Assembly: GCF_020510585.1 (NCBI RefSeq)
Contig: NZ_CP075190.1
Location: 496,001 to 560,000, forward strand
Length of the DNA stretch: 64,000 nucleotides
Direction of reading: 5' to 3'
Origin: Ferribacterium limneticum
GTDB taxonomy: Bacteria > Pseudomonadota > Gammaproteobacteria > Burkholderiales > Rhodocyclaceae
The notes under the pieces were generated by a model. It had not been told where the DNA came from and searched no databases. It saw nothing but the letters and a program-made list of their open reading frames with translations. Positions within the stretch are counted from its first letter, which is position 1; each line of letters begins with the position of its first letter. Of this stretch, positions 38,108 to 47,101 are shown in pieces. The position numbers were made by a program, and so were the translations under genes.

Positions 38108-38514
38108 GGAAAGTCGGCCAGGCAATCGCTGGGCGTCCGGAGGTAACTTCGGCGCCGGGAGGAAAGTCCGGGCTCCATTGGGCGGGATGCCAGTTAACGG
38201 CTGGGTGCTATAAGTCGCAAGACGAAAGTCGAGTGACCCAAGGCAACGGAAAGTGCAACAGAGAATAGACCGCCGATGGCGTCGCAAGACGCACAGGTAA
38301 GGGTGAAACGGCGAGGTAAGAGCTCACCGCGTCCACGGTAACGGCGGACGGCATGGTAAACCCCATCCGGAGCAAGACCAAATAGGGAAGCTGAGGCGTG
38401 GCCCGCGCTGCTTCCGGGTAGGTTGCTTGAGCCTGTCGGTAACGGCAGGCCTAGAGGAATGATTGCCGAACCCCGCAAGGGGGGAACAGAACCCGGCTTA
38501 TCGGCCGGCTTTCC
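38108..38514 (+). ncRNA. rnpB: RNase P RNA (bacterial type A)
   Basis: About 407 nt with all universally conserved blocks: GAGGAAAGTCCGGGCTCC near the 5' end, GGCAACGGAAAGTGCAACAG, GGTAAGGGTGAAACGGCG with GAGGTAAGAGCTCACCG, and the 3' GACCAAATAG plus ACAGAACCCGGCTTAT. The ends GAAAGTCGGCC and GGCCGGCTTTC pair as helix P1. It is the catalytic RNA that removes 5' leaders from tRNA precursors. A TATAAT box lies just upstream. Confidence 0.98.
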
Positions 38515-38532
38515 AATCCTGATCTGTTTCGC

Positions 38533-39201
38533 TCACTTGGCTGCGAGCTTGTTTTCGGCCACCCATTCCTTGGTTATTTTCCATCCGTCATTTTCGCGGG
38601 CGATCAGCAGGGTCTTTGTGCGCGCCATTTCCCGATAGCTGCCCGCGGCATAGTCCTGCAGGAAGGTTGCCTTGAACTGGTCGGCATTGATGCGCTCGAT
38701 GCCGAGTTCGCGGATCTGGATGTCGATTGGGGCGCCGGCTGAGAGTTTTTTGCTTCTTGCGGCAACCCAGGCATCGCGCGAGTTGCCATCGGCCGGCGTA
38801 AATTGCTGGCTGTAGGTGGCCAGATAGCCGGCGATATCGCGTTGTGCCCAGGCGTTGCGCCAAGCCTCCAGCAACTCGCCAACCCGTGTTTTGTCGCTGA
38901 TTTCCGGCATCGCAGGCGCCAGCAAGGCGGCCTCGCGAAGCGCCGGGGTCGCCGCTGGAGGGCTTGGCATGCTCAGGAGGGCGGGGGCTCGGGTGGCTGC
39001 AGTAGGCCCGTGAGGTGTGCTCAGCCACATCAGCCCCGCTCCAAACAAGGCAGAAATCATGGCAGTGATGATGAGTGAGCCTGTTCCGAATAATTTCCCG
39101 GAATCGATCGCCGCCGGGTGGTTTTGGATGCCAGCTGTTTTGGCGGGGGCGGCTTCCGGTTCGCCCAGAGCGGCGTGCAATTGCTCAAGACGGCGTGCCA
39201 T
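38533..39201 (-). CDS. Membrane-anchored NTF2-like (Cds6-type) domain protein
   Basis: ATG at 39201 has a good ribosome site (AGGA, 7-bp spacing) and gives 222 aa. A single membrane helix (SLIITAMISALFGAGLMWL) follows a short cytosolic region; the periplasmic part ends in an NTF2-like domain: LLEAWRNAWAQRDIAGYLAT and DAWVAARSKKLSAG. Such domains occur at the C-terminus of L,D-transpeptidases and stand alone. The frame is open further upstream but without support. Function unknown. Confidence 0.78.
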   Translation of the reverse strand: MARRLEQLHAALGEPEAAPAKTAGIQNHPAAIDSGKLFGTGSLIITAMISALFGAGLMWLSTPHGPTAATRAPALLSMPSPPAATPALREAALLAPAMPEISDKTRVGELLEAWRNAWAQRDIAGYLATYSQQFTPADGNSRDAWVAARSKKLSAGAPIDIQIRELGIERINADQFKATFLQDYAAGSYREMARTKTLLIARENDGWKITKEWVAENKLAAK

Positions 39202-39508
39202 GGCACGTTCCTGTTTGTGGTCAGGATTGGGCTGGTGCCTGGAATTGTTCGTTGAACGAATACTTTTCGACTCGCTGTTTCCGAAAAATGCGGTAGCCGA
39301 TTCGATGATGCCGCTGGCGGGGAGGGGGTGCGAAATGGCCACAGGGCTGATCCTCTGGGGGTGAGTACTGCGACGAATGTGCTGATTCGCAGACATTGTT
39401 AACCCGCGTGCTTTTATCGACTATCGAATAATTCACAGTTTCGGTGATTGGCTGTTACATCGGAACGGCTCGCGGTTGGTGCCGCGCTTCTGTCCTACAA
39501 TGCGTGCC

Positions 39509-40666
39509 ATGACTGTCACTAAGTTTCCTGTTATCGCCTGGCTTGAAGGGAATCAGGCAAGGTCCGCCCGCTGGCGCTCCGAGGCTGGCTTGCCAGCGCA
39601 TGACAAGGTCGTCTTGGTCGATGATCGCCTGAGTGTCGATGCTGCCTGGAAGTTGGCCAGCGAAGGAACGGCAATGCTGTGGCGGGGCGACTGGCAGAAC
39701 GCCCGTCATCTGTTGCAGGGCTTGAGTCGCCGTGCCGACCGCCAGCCGCGGTCGGGTAGCCAGAAGAAGCCGGCTACGCCGGCCGAGGCGTTCGAGCAGC
39801 ATCGCCGGAACCAGGGGCGACGGGCGCAGGTGCTCGGCCTGTTGCTGGTGCCGCTCGGGGCGGATTACAGCATCCCGCTGCGCCGGGCGCAGGATGTCCG
39901 ACAGGCTTGCGTCGAGGCTTACGGGCCGCCGACTGGCGAGGATTCCGTGCTGTCGTTGCGCGAGTTGCTGGCTGTCGTCAGTGCCCATGAGTGGCGCAAG
40001 AAAGGTGTGCCGGTGCCGGCGGTTGAGGGGCGCATTTACCCGCATTACGGCGTGTTTTCGCCGGTTCGCGGGGAGTATGTCGATCTCGTCGCCAAGGCGC
40101 CGTTGCCGGCCAACTGTGATCTGGCATTCGACATCGGCACCGGCTCCGGGATCATCGCGGCGATTCTGGCTCGGCGTGGTGTCAGGCAGGTTGTGGCGAC
40201 CGATCTGGACGAGCGGGCCTTGGCTTGCGCCTCCGAAAATGTCGAAAAATTGGGGTTGACCGCAGCAGTCCGCCTCGTCAAGACCGATTTGTTCCCGGAA
40301 GGACGAGCCGGGCTGGTTGTCTGCAATCCGCCGTGGTTGCCGGCCCAGCCGACCTCGCCGGTCGAGTACGCGATCTACGATCCGGATTCGCGCATGCTGC
40401 GCGGTTTTCTCGGTCGTCTGGCCTCGCATCTGGAGGTTGATGGCGAGGGCTGGTTGATCATTTCGGATATCGCCGAACATCTCGGCCTGCGCTCACGGCA
40501 AAAGCTGCTCGGCTGGATCGAGATGGCCGGGCTGAAAGTGATCGAGCGCCTCGATACCCGGCCGCAACATCCCAAGGCGCAGGATGCGAGCGACCCGCTG
40601 CATGCGGCGCGGGCGGCCGAGGTGACTTCCTTGTGGCGGCTCGGCCGGGTCGATGGAATAAACTGA
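39509..40666 (+). CDS. Class I SAM-dependent methyltransferase (HemK/RsmC-like)
   Basis: ATG at 39509 gives 385 aa (39500 possible). The C-terminal half is a Rossmann methyltransferase: DIGTGSGIIAAILARRG (motif I), ATDLDERALACASEN (motif II) and the catalytic VCNPPWLP (NPPW) typical of N-methyltransferases acting on amino or amide groups. The N-terminal 180 residues are a family-specific extension. Target unknown; likely an RNA base or a protein glutamine. Confidence 0.85.
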   Translation: MTVTKFPVIAWLEGNQARSARWRSEAGLPAHDKVVLVDDRLSVDAAWKLASEGTAMLWRGDWQNARHLLQGLSRRADRQPRSGSQKKPATPAEAFEQHRRNQGRRAQVLGLLLVPLGADYSIPLRRAQDVRQACVEAYGPPTGEDSVLSLRELLAVVSAHEWRKKGVPVPAVEGRIYPHYGVFSPVRGEYVDLVAKAPLPANCDLAFDIGTGSGIIAAILARRGVRQVVATDLDERALACASENVEKLGLTAAVRLVKTDLFPEGRAGLVVCNPPWLPAQPTSPVEYAIYDPDSRMLRGFLGRLASHLEVDGEGWLIISDIAEHLGLRSRQKLLGWIEMAGLKVIERLDTRPQHPKAQDASDPLHAARAAEVTSLWRLGRVDGIN

Positions 40667-40682
40667 ATGCGTCTTCCGTATA
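40655..40682 (+). promoter_or_regulatory. Candidate ECF-sigma promoter
   Basis: GGAATA (40655-40660) and CGTATA (40677-40682) with a 16-bp spacer match the GGAA..N16..CGT pattern of ECF promoters. It overlaps the end of the methyltransferase gene and is upstream of the lipoprotein-sigma-anti-sigma operon, consistent with autoregulation. Confidence 0.45.
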
Positions 40683-40693
40683 CCTTGGTGTAG

Positions 40694-40703
40694 CCCCCCC
40701 CCC
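40694..40703 (+). repeat. Poly-C tract (C10) in the 5' leader
   Basis: Ten consecutive C residues lie between the candidate ECF promoter and the ribosome site ACGGAGA of the lipoprotein gene, close to the expected transcription start. Such tracts slip during replication. Confidence 0.9.
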
Positions 40704-40722
40704 ACAACCAACGGAGATCATC

Positions 40723-41109
40723 ATGAAAATGAAAAACCTGCTTCTCGCCCTCCTCGCCTCCGCCACGCTGGCCGCCTGTTCCGGATATGGCACGCGCGCC
40801 GCTGCGCCGGCCATGATGTCGGATGGCATGCTGACCGGCAGCAATGGCATGACGCTCTATACCTTCGACAAGGATGCCGCCGGCAGCGGCAAGAGCATGT
40901 GCAACGGCCCTTGTGCCACCAACTGGCCGCCGCTGATGGCCATGGATGGCGACATGGCAAGCGGTGACTACAGCATCGTGACGCGCGACGATGGCAAAAA
41001 ACAGTGGGCCTTCAAAGGCAAGCCGCTGTATTTCTGGGCCAAGGACATGAAGGCCGGCGACAAGACCGGTGACGGTTTCAACAACGTCTGGCACGTCGCC
41101 AAGCCTTAA
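40723..41109 (+). CDS. COG4315-type lipoprotein (Lipoprotein_15 repeats)
   Basis: The 128-aa product has a lipobox (LAAC, Cys about 19) and two repeats of the PF03640 type: GMTLYTFDKDAAGSGKSMC with CNGPCATNWPPL, and KQWAFKGKPLYFWAKDMKAG. Function unknown; similar proteins occur with ECF sigma factors and redox stress genes. ACGGAGA precedes the ATG. The sigma factor gene follows after 9 bp, so they are one operon. Confidence 0.9.
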   Translation: MKMKNLLLALLASATLAACSGYGTRAAAPAMMSDGMLTGSNGMTLYTFDKDAAGSGKSMCNGPCATNWPPLMAMDGDMASGDYSIVTRDDGKKQWAFKGKPLYFWAKDMKAGDKTGDGFNNVWHVAKP

Positions 41110-41118
41110 TCGACCAAC

Positions 41119-41619
41119 GTGGACAGCCGCGCGATCATCGCCGAATTGCCCCGCCTGCGCCGATACGCGCGGGCGATGCTGGGCGACCGCGCGGCGGCGG
41201 ACGATCTCGTGCAGGACACCCTTGAACGCGCTTGGAGCCGCTTCGCCCAATGGCGGGCGGGCAGCGATCTGCGCGCCTGGCTGTTCGGCATCATGCACAA
41301 CCTGCGCGTCGATCAGTTGCGGCGCGGCAGCCTGCCGACCCATTCGCTCGACGACGATGCCAACGAGGTGCCGACGCGCGCAACCCAGAGCGACCGCCTG
41401 GAAGTAATCGACCTTGAATCAGCCCTCCGCCAATTGCCGGACGACCAGCGTGAAGTGCTGTTGCTCGTCGGTCTGGAAGAAATGAGTTATGCCGAAATCG
41501 CTGCTGCGCTGGGTATTCCGATCGGCACCGTGATGTCCCGCCTGTCGCGCGGACGCGAACGCTTGCGCCAGATCATGGAAGGCCGGCAGTCTGGCGCCAA
41601 TCTGAGGGTTGTACGATGA
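41119..41619 (+). CDS. ECF RNA polymerase sigma factor
   Basis: The 166-aa product starts at GTG. Sigma region 2 (LRRYARAMLGDRAAADDLVQ, DTLERAWSRF) and region 4 (LRQLPDDQREVLLLVGLEEM, SYAEIAAALGIPIGTVMSRL) are complete. It directs RNA polymerase to a small regulon. It overlaps the anti-sigma gene by ATGA, the typical sigma/anti-sigma coupling. Confidence 0.96.
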   Translation: MDSRAIIAELPRLRRYARAMLGDRAAADDLVQDTLERAWSRFAQWRAGSDLRAWLFGIMHNLRVDQLRRGSLPTHSLDDDANEVPTRATQSDRLEVIDLESALRQLPDDQREVLLLVGLEEMSYAEIAAALGIPIGTVMSRLSRGRERLRQIMEGRQSGANLRVVR

Positions 41620-42428
41620 GCCCGCTCAATATTACCGAAGACGACCTGCACGCCTACGTCGACGGCGCCCTGACGGCAGCGCGGCGGGCCGAGATCGAAG
41701 CGTATCTGGTTCTCTATCCCGAGGACGCCGAGCGCGTTCGTGCCTATCGTGCTCAGAACGAGGCGCTCAAGGCGCTGTTCAATCCGGTGCTGGTCGAGGC
41801 TTTGCCGGACCACCTGCAGGCGCTGACCGTGCAACCGGTGAATTCCACGGTCAACCGGAAAAAATGGCCAAATTTGAAATCATGGCCGCTGCAGCAGATA
41901 GCTGCCGGCGTGATAGTCGCCACGCTCGGCGGTGTCGCCGGCTGGCTGGGGCATGGCCAGTACCAGAGCGCCGAACACATGGCGCAGGTCGTCGTCCCGC
42001 TGTCCCGGCAGGCCGCCGTCGCCCACGTGGTTTACAGCCCCGATGCGCGCCGCCCGGTCGAGGTCACGGCCGATCAGGAGGAAGCGTTGGTCAAGTGGCT
42101 GACCAAGCGCATTGGCACCCCGGTCACCCCGCCCAAACTTGGCGCCCTCGGCTACGAACTCGTCGGTGGTCGTCTGCTCCCCGGCAATGCCGGCCCGGTC
42201 GCCCAGTTCATGTATCAGGACGCCACCGGCCAGCGCATGACGCTGTACGTGACGACCGAAAATGCAACCCAGCCCGAAACCGGCTTCCGCTTCGCCCGCG
42301 AAGGGCAGGTCAACGTTTTCTACTGGGTCGATGGTAAATTCGGTTACGCCCTGTCGGCGAGCACCGCCAAGGGCGAGCTGGCCAAAGTGGCAACGGCGGT
42401 TTACGACCAACTCGAAGCAAAAAAATGA
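41616..42428 (+). CDS. Anti-sigma factor (membrane)
   Basis: The 270-aa product has an N-terminal anti-sigma domain (DDLHAYVDGALTAARRAEIE), one membrane helix (QIAAGVIVATLGGVAGWLG, about 94-112) and a periplasmic sensor domain. No HxxxCxxC zinc motif is seen. It should hold the ECF sigma factor inactive until an envelope signal arrives. A near-consensus dispersed repeat (41840-41881) encodes NSTVNRKKWPNLKS between the cytosolic domain and the helix. ATGA overlap with arfB follows. Confidence 0.9.
   Translation: MSPLNITEDDLHAYVDGALTAARRAEIEAYLVLYPEDAERVRAYRAQNEALKALFNPVLVEALPDHLQALTVQPVNSTVNRKKWPNLKSWPLQQIAAGVIVATLGGVAGWLGHGQYQSAEHMAQVVVPLSRQAAVAHVVYSPDARRPVEVTADQEEALVKWLTKRIGTPVTPPKLGALGYELVGGRLLPGNAGPVAQFMYQDATGQRMTLYVTTENATQPETGFRFAREGQVNVFYWVDGKFGYALSASTAKGELAKVATAVYDQLEAKK
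41840..41881 (-). repeat. Dispersed 42-bp repeat in the anti-sigma factor gene
   Basis: Minus orientation: GAATTCCACGGTCAACCGG then AAAAAATGGCCAAATTTGAA. One of the two copies closest to consensus. Read in frame R2 as NSTVNRKKWPNLKS, directly before the membrane helix. Confidence 0.95.
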
Positions 42429-42826
42429 ACGCCCTTGTTTTGAACGAAAGCGAAGTTGAATTCACCGCCATCCGCGCTCAAGGGGCGGGCGGGCAGAACG
42501 TCAACAAGGTGTCGAACGCCGTGCATCTGCGCTTCGATATCGCAGCATCAAGCCTGCCCGATGAAATCAAGGAAAAGCTGCGGGCCATGCGCGATCAGCG
42601 GATCAGTAGTGACGGTGTCGTCGTCATCAAGGCGCAAAAGCATCGCAGCCTTGAGCGCAACCGCGAAGACGGGCTGGTTCGCCTGCGCGAACTGATCGCT
42701 TCGGCGGCCTTCGTGCCAGCCGTGCGGCGGCCGACCAAGCCCAGCCGAAGCTCACAACGCAAGCGCATCGAGAGCAAAATAAAACGCGGCCAGGTCAAAC
42801 TACAGCGCGGCCGCGTTAGTGAATAG
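42425..42826 (+). CDS. arfB: Alternative ribosome-rescue factor ArfB (YaeJ)
   Basis: The 133-aa product has the RF catalytic motif in RAQGAGGQNVNKVSNAVHLR and a basic C-terminal tail (SRSSQRKRIESKIKRGQVKL) that enters the empty mRNA channel. It hydrolyses peptidyl-tRNA on stalled ribosomes lacking a stop codon. Length matches E. coli ArfB (140 aa). Overlaps the anti-sigma gene by 4 bp. Confidence 0.95.
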   Translation: MNALVLNESEVEFTAIRAQGAGGQNVNKVSNAVHLRFDIAASSLPDEIKEKLRAMRDQRISSDGVVVIKAQKHRSLERNREDGLVRLRELIASAAFVPAVRRPTKPSRSSQRKRIESKIKRGQVKLQRGRVSE

Positions 42827-42839
42827 CAGGAAGCTTTTC

Positions 42840-42856
42840 GGTCAGCCTGGCTGACC
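42840..42856. terminator. Hairpin between convergent arfB and small wHTH gene
   Basis: GGTCAG/CTGACC stem with a CCTGG loop in the 37-bp gap between the two stops; plus-strand side followed by CTTTGTTT. Probably a weak bidirectional terminator. Confidence 0.5.
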
Positions 42857-42863
42857 CTTTGTT

Positions 42864-43115
42864 TCAGGTCTTGACGCCGGGCTTGCGGCCCGGAGCGGCC
42901 GACGGCATGTAGCCGGAAACGCGGCAGAACATGCCTTCGGTCGGCGTGCCATTCTTGAACGTCGTCATGCTGCATACCGAAATGGCTTTTTGGGCGGACA
43001 GTTCGAGGATCGATGTACGAACATCCGACAACGCAATGCCTGTGCCTTTCGCAATATCAGCATCGAGCAATTGGCCGTGCTTCTTGAGGTGCGTGAGGAT
43101 GGATTCTGTATTCAT
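42864..43115 (-). CDS. Small winged-helix-like protein of unknown function
   Basis: The 83-aa product begins MNTESILTHLKKHGQLLDAD and looks like a small winged helix (IAKGTGIALSDVRTSILELS as recognition region) followed by a beta-rich end (ICSMTTFKNG-like) and a basic tail (GRKPGVKT). Similar small proteins are found in Rhodocyclaceae. It may bind DNA; no partner gene is evident. Confidence 0.7.
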   Translation of the reverse strand: MNTESILTHLKKHGQLLDADIAKGTGIALSDVRTSILELSAQKAISVCSMTTFKNGTPTEGMFCRVSGYMPSAAPGRKPGVKT

Positions 43116-43214
43116 GTCGAATGCCTTTACAAAAAATGCCTAAAAAACCTGCCACTTCGCGTCAGCAACGGGGCTTTCGTCGAAGTGCCTACCGGGTACT
43201 TCTGAAACATGCGG

Positions 43215-43232
43215 CCAAGCCCGGAGGCTTGG
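43215..43232 (-). terminator. Possible terminator hairpin after the tRNA
   Basis: CCAAGC/GCTTGG stem with a CCGGAG loop, 17 bp beyond the CCA end of the tRNA. No T-run; weak. Confidence 0.35.
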
Positions 43233-43248
43233 TCGCAGAACCGCTAAT

Positions 43249-43325
43249 TGGTGGGCCTGCACGGACTTGAACCGTGGACCAAAGGATTATGAGTCCTCTG
43301 CTCTAACCAACTGAGCTACAGGCCC
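43249..43325 (-). tRNA. ileX: tRNA-Ile2 (CAU anticodon, lysidine type)
   Basis: Minus strand, 77 nt including encoded CCA. Acceptor GGGCCTG/CAGGCCC, D-arm AGCTCAGTTGGTTAGAGC, anticodon loop CTCATAA, T-arm GGTTCAAGTCC. CAU could be Met, but C4-G69 and C5-G68 in the acceptor stem are the TilS determinants of tRNA-Ile2; elongator tRNA-Met normally lacks them. If so, C34 becomes lysidine and reads AUA. It sits 7 bp after the rpoD stop, probably co-transcribed. Confidence 0.85.
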
Positions 43326-43332
43326 GGAAAAC

Positions 43333-45309
43333 TTAGTTGCCGTTTTGGTCCAGGAAGCTGCGCAGCTTGTCGGAACGGGTCGGATGACGCAGCTTGCGCA
43401 GCGCCTTGGCTTCTATTTGACGGATACGCTCGCGGGTGACGTCGAACTGTTTGCCGACTTCTTCCAGCGTATGGTCGGTGTTCATTTCGATACCGAAGCG
43501 CATGCGCAGGACCTTGGCTTCCCTCGTCGTCAGCGTGTCGAGGATTTCCTTGGTGACACCGCGCAGGCTGGAGTACATCGCCGCATCGGCCGGCGCCAGC
43601 GTCAGTTGATCTTCGATGAAATCGCCAAGATGCGAGTCGTCGTCGTCGCCGATCGGGGTTTCCATGGAGATCGGCTCCTTGGAAATCTTCATGATCTTGC
43701 GGATCTTGTCTTCCGGCATGTCCATCTTCTTGGCCAGCGTCGCCGGATCAGGTTCGGCACCCGTTTCCTGCAGAATCTGGCGGCTGATCCGGTTCATCTT
43801 GTTGATCGTTTCGATCATATGGACCGGAATACGGATGGTGCGTGCCTGGTCGGCGATGGAGCGGGTGATGGCCTGACGGATCCACCACGTGGCATAGGTC
43901 GAGAACTTGTAACCGCGACGATATTCGAACTTGTCCACCGCCTTCATCAGGCCGATGTTGCCTTCCTGGATCAGGTCGAGGAACTGCAGGCCGCGGTTGG
44001 TGTATTTCTTGGCGATCGAGATGACCAGGCGCAGGTTGGCCTCGGTCATTTCGCGCTTGGCGCGACGGGCCTTGGCTTCGCCGGTGGACATCTGTTTGTT
44101 GATGTCCTTGAGGTCCTTGAGCGGAATGCCGATGCGATCCTGGAGAGCGATCAGCTTCTTCTGCTCTTCCTTGATGTCCGGCGCGCTGCGGGTCAGGATG
44201 GCCAGATAGGTCTTGGGGGCGGAGGCGATTTCGGCATCCACCCACTCGAGCGTTGTTTCCTTGCCCGGGAAGGTCTGGATGAAGTGCGGACGCGGCATCT
44301 TGACGCGGTCCACGCAGATTTGCTGGATCTTGCGCTCGGAGCCACGAATCTGTTCGACCATGCCGCGCACGCTGTCGCACAGGCGTTCGATCGAGCGCGA
44401 GGTGAAGCGGATGTTGAGCAGTTCATCGGAAATTTCCTGCTGCAGCTTGAGGTAGGCCTTGTCGTGCGGACCCTTGCTCGACAGCAGCTTCTGCATTTTG
44501 GCGTGCACGCTCTTGATGACTTTGAAACGTTCGAGGGCATCGGTCTTGAGTTGCAGCAGCGAGGCGGAAGCGGCGCCGGCAGCACCACCTTCGCCGTCTT
44601 CATCCTCGTCGTCCGCTTCCTCTTCATCGGCTTCGGGCATTTCGGGAGCGGCGGCGACTTCTTCGGTGGCGTTCGGGTCGATCAGTCCATCGACTAGCTC
44701 GTCGATGCGCATCTCGTCGTTCTCGACCTTGGCGGCCATGTCGAGAATGTCGGTAATCGTGGTCGGGCAGGCGGAAATCGCCTGGATCATATGCTTGAGG
44801 CCTTCCTCGATGCGCTTGGCGATCTCGATTTCGCCTTCGCGGGTGAGGAGTTCAACGGTGCCCATTTCGCGCATGTACATGCGGACCGGGTCGGTGGTGC
44901 GGCCGAATTCGGAGTCGACGGTGGACAGGGCCTGTTCGGCCTGTGCTTCGACTTCTTCGTCGTCGGCGGCGACCGCGGCCGTGTCCGACATCAGCAGGTC
45001 TTCGGCCGCCGGGGCTTCGTCGAAAACCTGGATGCTCATTTCGCTGAAGGTCGAAATGATCGCTTCGATACTTTCCGCGTCGACGACATCGTCCGGCAGG
45101 TGGTCGTTGATTTCGGCGTAGGTCAGGTAGCCGCGCTCCTTGCCGAGCTTGATCAGCGTCTTGAGGCGCGTCTTGCGCGCTTCGGCGTCGAGCGGTTCGG
45201 GGGCTTCAGCCATCTGGCCTTGCAGCAGCGCCTTCTCGGCTGCCTTCTCCTTGGCCTTGCTGATGCGAGCCTTCGGGGCTTCCTTAACGGGGTCTTTTGC
45301 CTTAGCCAT
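43333..45309 (-). CDS. rpoD: RNA polymerase primary sigma factor sigma-70
   Basis: ATG at 45309 gives 658 aa (45315 possible). Complete sigma-70: region 1.1 ([20 protein letters not shown]), acidic non-conserved insert, region 1.2 ([11 protein letters not shown]), region 2 ([40 protein letters not shown]), region 3 and region 4 ([20 protein letters not shown]). It recognises housekeeping promoters. Last gene of the rpsU-yqeY-dnaG-rpoD macromolecular-synthesis operon. Confidence 0.98.
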   Translation of the reverse strand: MAKAKDPVKEAPKARISKAKEKAAEKALLQGQMAEAPEPLDAEARKTRLKTLIKLGKERGYLTYAEINDHLPDDVVDAESIEAIISTFSEMSIQVFDEAPAAEDLLMSDTAAVAADDEEVEAQAEQALSTVDSEFGRTTDPVRMYMREMGTVELLTREGEIEIAKRIEEGLKHMIQAISACPTTITDILDMAAKVENDEMRIDELVDGLIDPNATEEVAAAPEMPEADEEEADDEDEDGEGGAAGAASASLLQLKTDALERFKVIKSVHAKMQKLLSSKGPHDKAYLKLQQEISDELLNIRFTSRSIERLCDSVRGMVEQIRGSERKIQQICVDRVKMPRPHFIQTFPGKETTLEWVDAEIASAPKTYLAILTRSAPDIKEEQKKLIALQDRIGIPLKDLKDINKQMSTGEAKARRAKREMTEANLRLVISIAKKYTNRGLQFLDLIQEGNIGLMKAVDKFEYRRGYKFSTYATWWIRQAITRSIADQARTIRIPVHMIETINKMNRISRQILQETGAEPDPATLAKKMDMPEDKIRKIMKISKEPISMETPIGDDDDSHLGDFIEDQLTLAPADAAMYSSLRGVTKEILDTLTTREAKVLRMRFGIEMNTDHTLEEVGKQFDVTRERIRQIEAKALRKLRHPTRSDKLRSFLDQNGN

Positions 45310-45355
45310 GAACACGATCCATAGAATTCGAGAAAACCATAAATTTTACCACAAC

Positions 45356-47092
45356 TTAGCTGCGATTTGCTTGCTTGCTGAGCAGTTGTATGTAAGCCAT
45401 TTTTTCCGCCGCGCTGAGTCCGGCCACGCCGAATTGATGCGCTTTCGCCTGCAATTCGGCAAAAGCGCGTCTCTGGCTGCCTTCCTGCAATTTATCCAGC
45501 GTGTCGCGGAATTCTTCGTCTGCTTCATCTTCGTCAAACGGCTGGCCAAGAAGTTCCGATGCGGCGTTTTCGATCATGCTCTCCTCGGGCTGGCCGCGCA
45601 GTTGCTCGCGCAGTCCGGCGTAGCTGCTGGTCTCGTCGTTGGCGCAGACCAATTCGTGCAGGCGAATCAGGGCGGGGCGTTCCGGCGTGTCGGGCAATAA
45701 CTCGATCGGCAGCTGGCTGGCCAGTTGCGGCTTGTGCAGCACGATGCGCAGCAGGTTGCGGGTCAGCGACGGTGCGGTGCGCTTGGCCTTGGGCGGGGCG
45801 GACGGCGTGTAGGATTTGAGTTCGCACAGGCGCTCGACTTCACCCTGGGCAAAACCGCTGGCTTCGGCCAGGCGCTTGACCAGTTGCAAACGCAGCAGCG
45901 GTGTCGGCAGCTTGAGCAGCAGCGGCTTGGCTTCGTAGATCAATTGCGCCTTGCCTTCCGAGCTGGTCAGGTCGCAGCGCTGGGCCAGTTCGCGCAGCAG
46001 GAAATCGGACAGCGGCATGGCCTGGGTGACCTGGCGGTCGAACTGCTCCTTGCCGAGTTCGCGGATGTAGCTGTCGGGGTCGTGTTCCTGGGGCAGGAAG
46101 ATGAAGGCGAGGCGCTTGTTGTCGGCCAGCGCTTCCAGCGAGTTTTCCAGGGCGCGCCACGCTGCTTTGCGACCGGCGTTGTCGCCGTCGAAACAGAAAA
46201 CGATGCGATCAACCTGGCGCAGCAGCTTGGTGACGTGGGTGGCGGTCGTCGCCGTGCCGAGCGTGGCGACGGCGTTGCCGACGCCGTTCTGGGCCAGCGC
46301 GATGACGTCCATGTAGCCTTCGGTAACGATGGCCGTGTCGGTTTCGCGCAGGGCCTGCCTGGCTTGTGGCAGGCCGAACAGTTCGCGGCCTTTTTCGAAG
46401 AGTGGCGTTTCCGGCGAGTTGAGGTATTTTGGTTCGCCCTGGTCGATGATGCGTCCGCCGAAGGCGATGATTTCGCCCTTCGGATTGATGATCGGGATCA
46501 TCAGGCGGTCACGGAAGCGGTCGTAGCGACGACCGGATTCGTTTTCGATGACCAGTCCGGCGATCTTCAGTTCGTCGGCGTTGTAGTCGGGGAAAACTTC
46601 CTGCAGGTTCTGCCAGCCGTCCGGAGCGTAGCCCATGCCAAAGCGGGCGGCGATTTCTCCGGTCAAGCCGCGTTTCTTGCAATATTCGATGGCTTTTGGC
46701 GACTGCTTGAGCTGGTCTTTGTAATACTGGGCGGCGCGCGCCATGATCTCGATCAGCGTGCGCGTCTGGCCGGGTTTTTCGTCCTTGAAATTGCGCCCTT
46801 CGCTTTCCGGCACCTGCATGCCGGCGCGTGTGGCGAGATCCTTGACGGCATCGACGAAGCCGAGTCCCTGATATTCCATGACGAAACTGATCGCTGTGCC
46901 GTGCGCGCCGCAACCGAAGCAGTGGTAGAACTGCTTGGTCGGGCTGACCGTGAAGGACGGTGATTTCTCGTTGTGGAAGGGGCAGCAGGCGGCGTAATTG
47001 GCGCCCGCCTTCTTGAGCGGTACGTAGCTATCCACCAGGTCGACGATGTCGACCCGGGCCAGCAAATCCTGGATAAAACTGTCCGGGATCAT
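45356..47092 (-). CDS. dnaG: DNA primase
   Basis: The 578-aa product has the N-terminal zinc ribbon (CCPFHNEKSPSFTV, HCFGCGAHG), the TOPRIM domain (AIVTEGYMDVIALAQNGVGN with catalytic Glu, FCFDGDNAG with the DxD) and a C-terminal helicase-binding domain. It makes RNA primers for replication with DnaB. 46 bp upstream of rpoD in the macromolecular synthesis operon. Confidence 0.97.
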   Translation of the reverse strand: MIPDSFIQDLLARVDIVDLVDSYVPLKKAGANYAACCPFHNEKSPSFTVSPTKQFYHCFGCGAHGTAISFVMEYQGLGFVDAVKDLATRAGMQVPESEGRNFKDEKPGQTRTLIEIMARAAQYYKDQLKQSPKAIEYCKKRGLTGEIAARFGMGYAPDGWQNLQEVFPDYNADELKIAGLVIENESGRRYDRFRDRLMIPIINPKGEIIAFGGRIIDQGEPKYLNSPETPLFEKGRELFGLPQARQALRETDTAIVTEGYMDVIALAQNGVGNAVATLGTATTATHVTKLLRQVDRIVFCFDGDNAGRKAAWRALENSLEALADNKRLAFIFLPQEHDPDSYIRELGKEQFDRQVTQAMPLSDFLLRELAQRCDLTSSEGKAQLIYEAKPLLLKLPTPLLRLQLVKRLAEASGFAQGEVERLCELKSYTPSAPPKAKRTAPSLTRNLLRIVLHKPQLASQLPIELLPDTPERPALIRLHELVCANDETSSYAGLREQLRGQPEESMIENAASELLGQPFDEDEADEEFRDTLDKLQEGSQRRAFAELQAKAHQFGVAGLSAAEKMAYIQLLSKQANRS

Positions 47093-47101
47093 TGCTGTGA
47101 C

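Noticed and set aside
40230..40272. GGGGTTGACCGCAGCAGTC in the methyltransferase gene resembles the repeat
   Set aside because: Short core match only; the encoded ENVEKLGLTAAVR is typical for this methyltransferase motif.
43249..43325. Assignment of the CAU tRNA as elongator tRNA-Met
   Set aside because: C4-G69 and C5-G68 fit the TilS determinants of tRNA-Ile2; Met remains a minor alternative.
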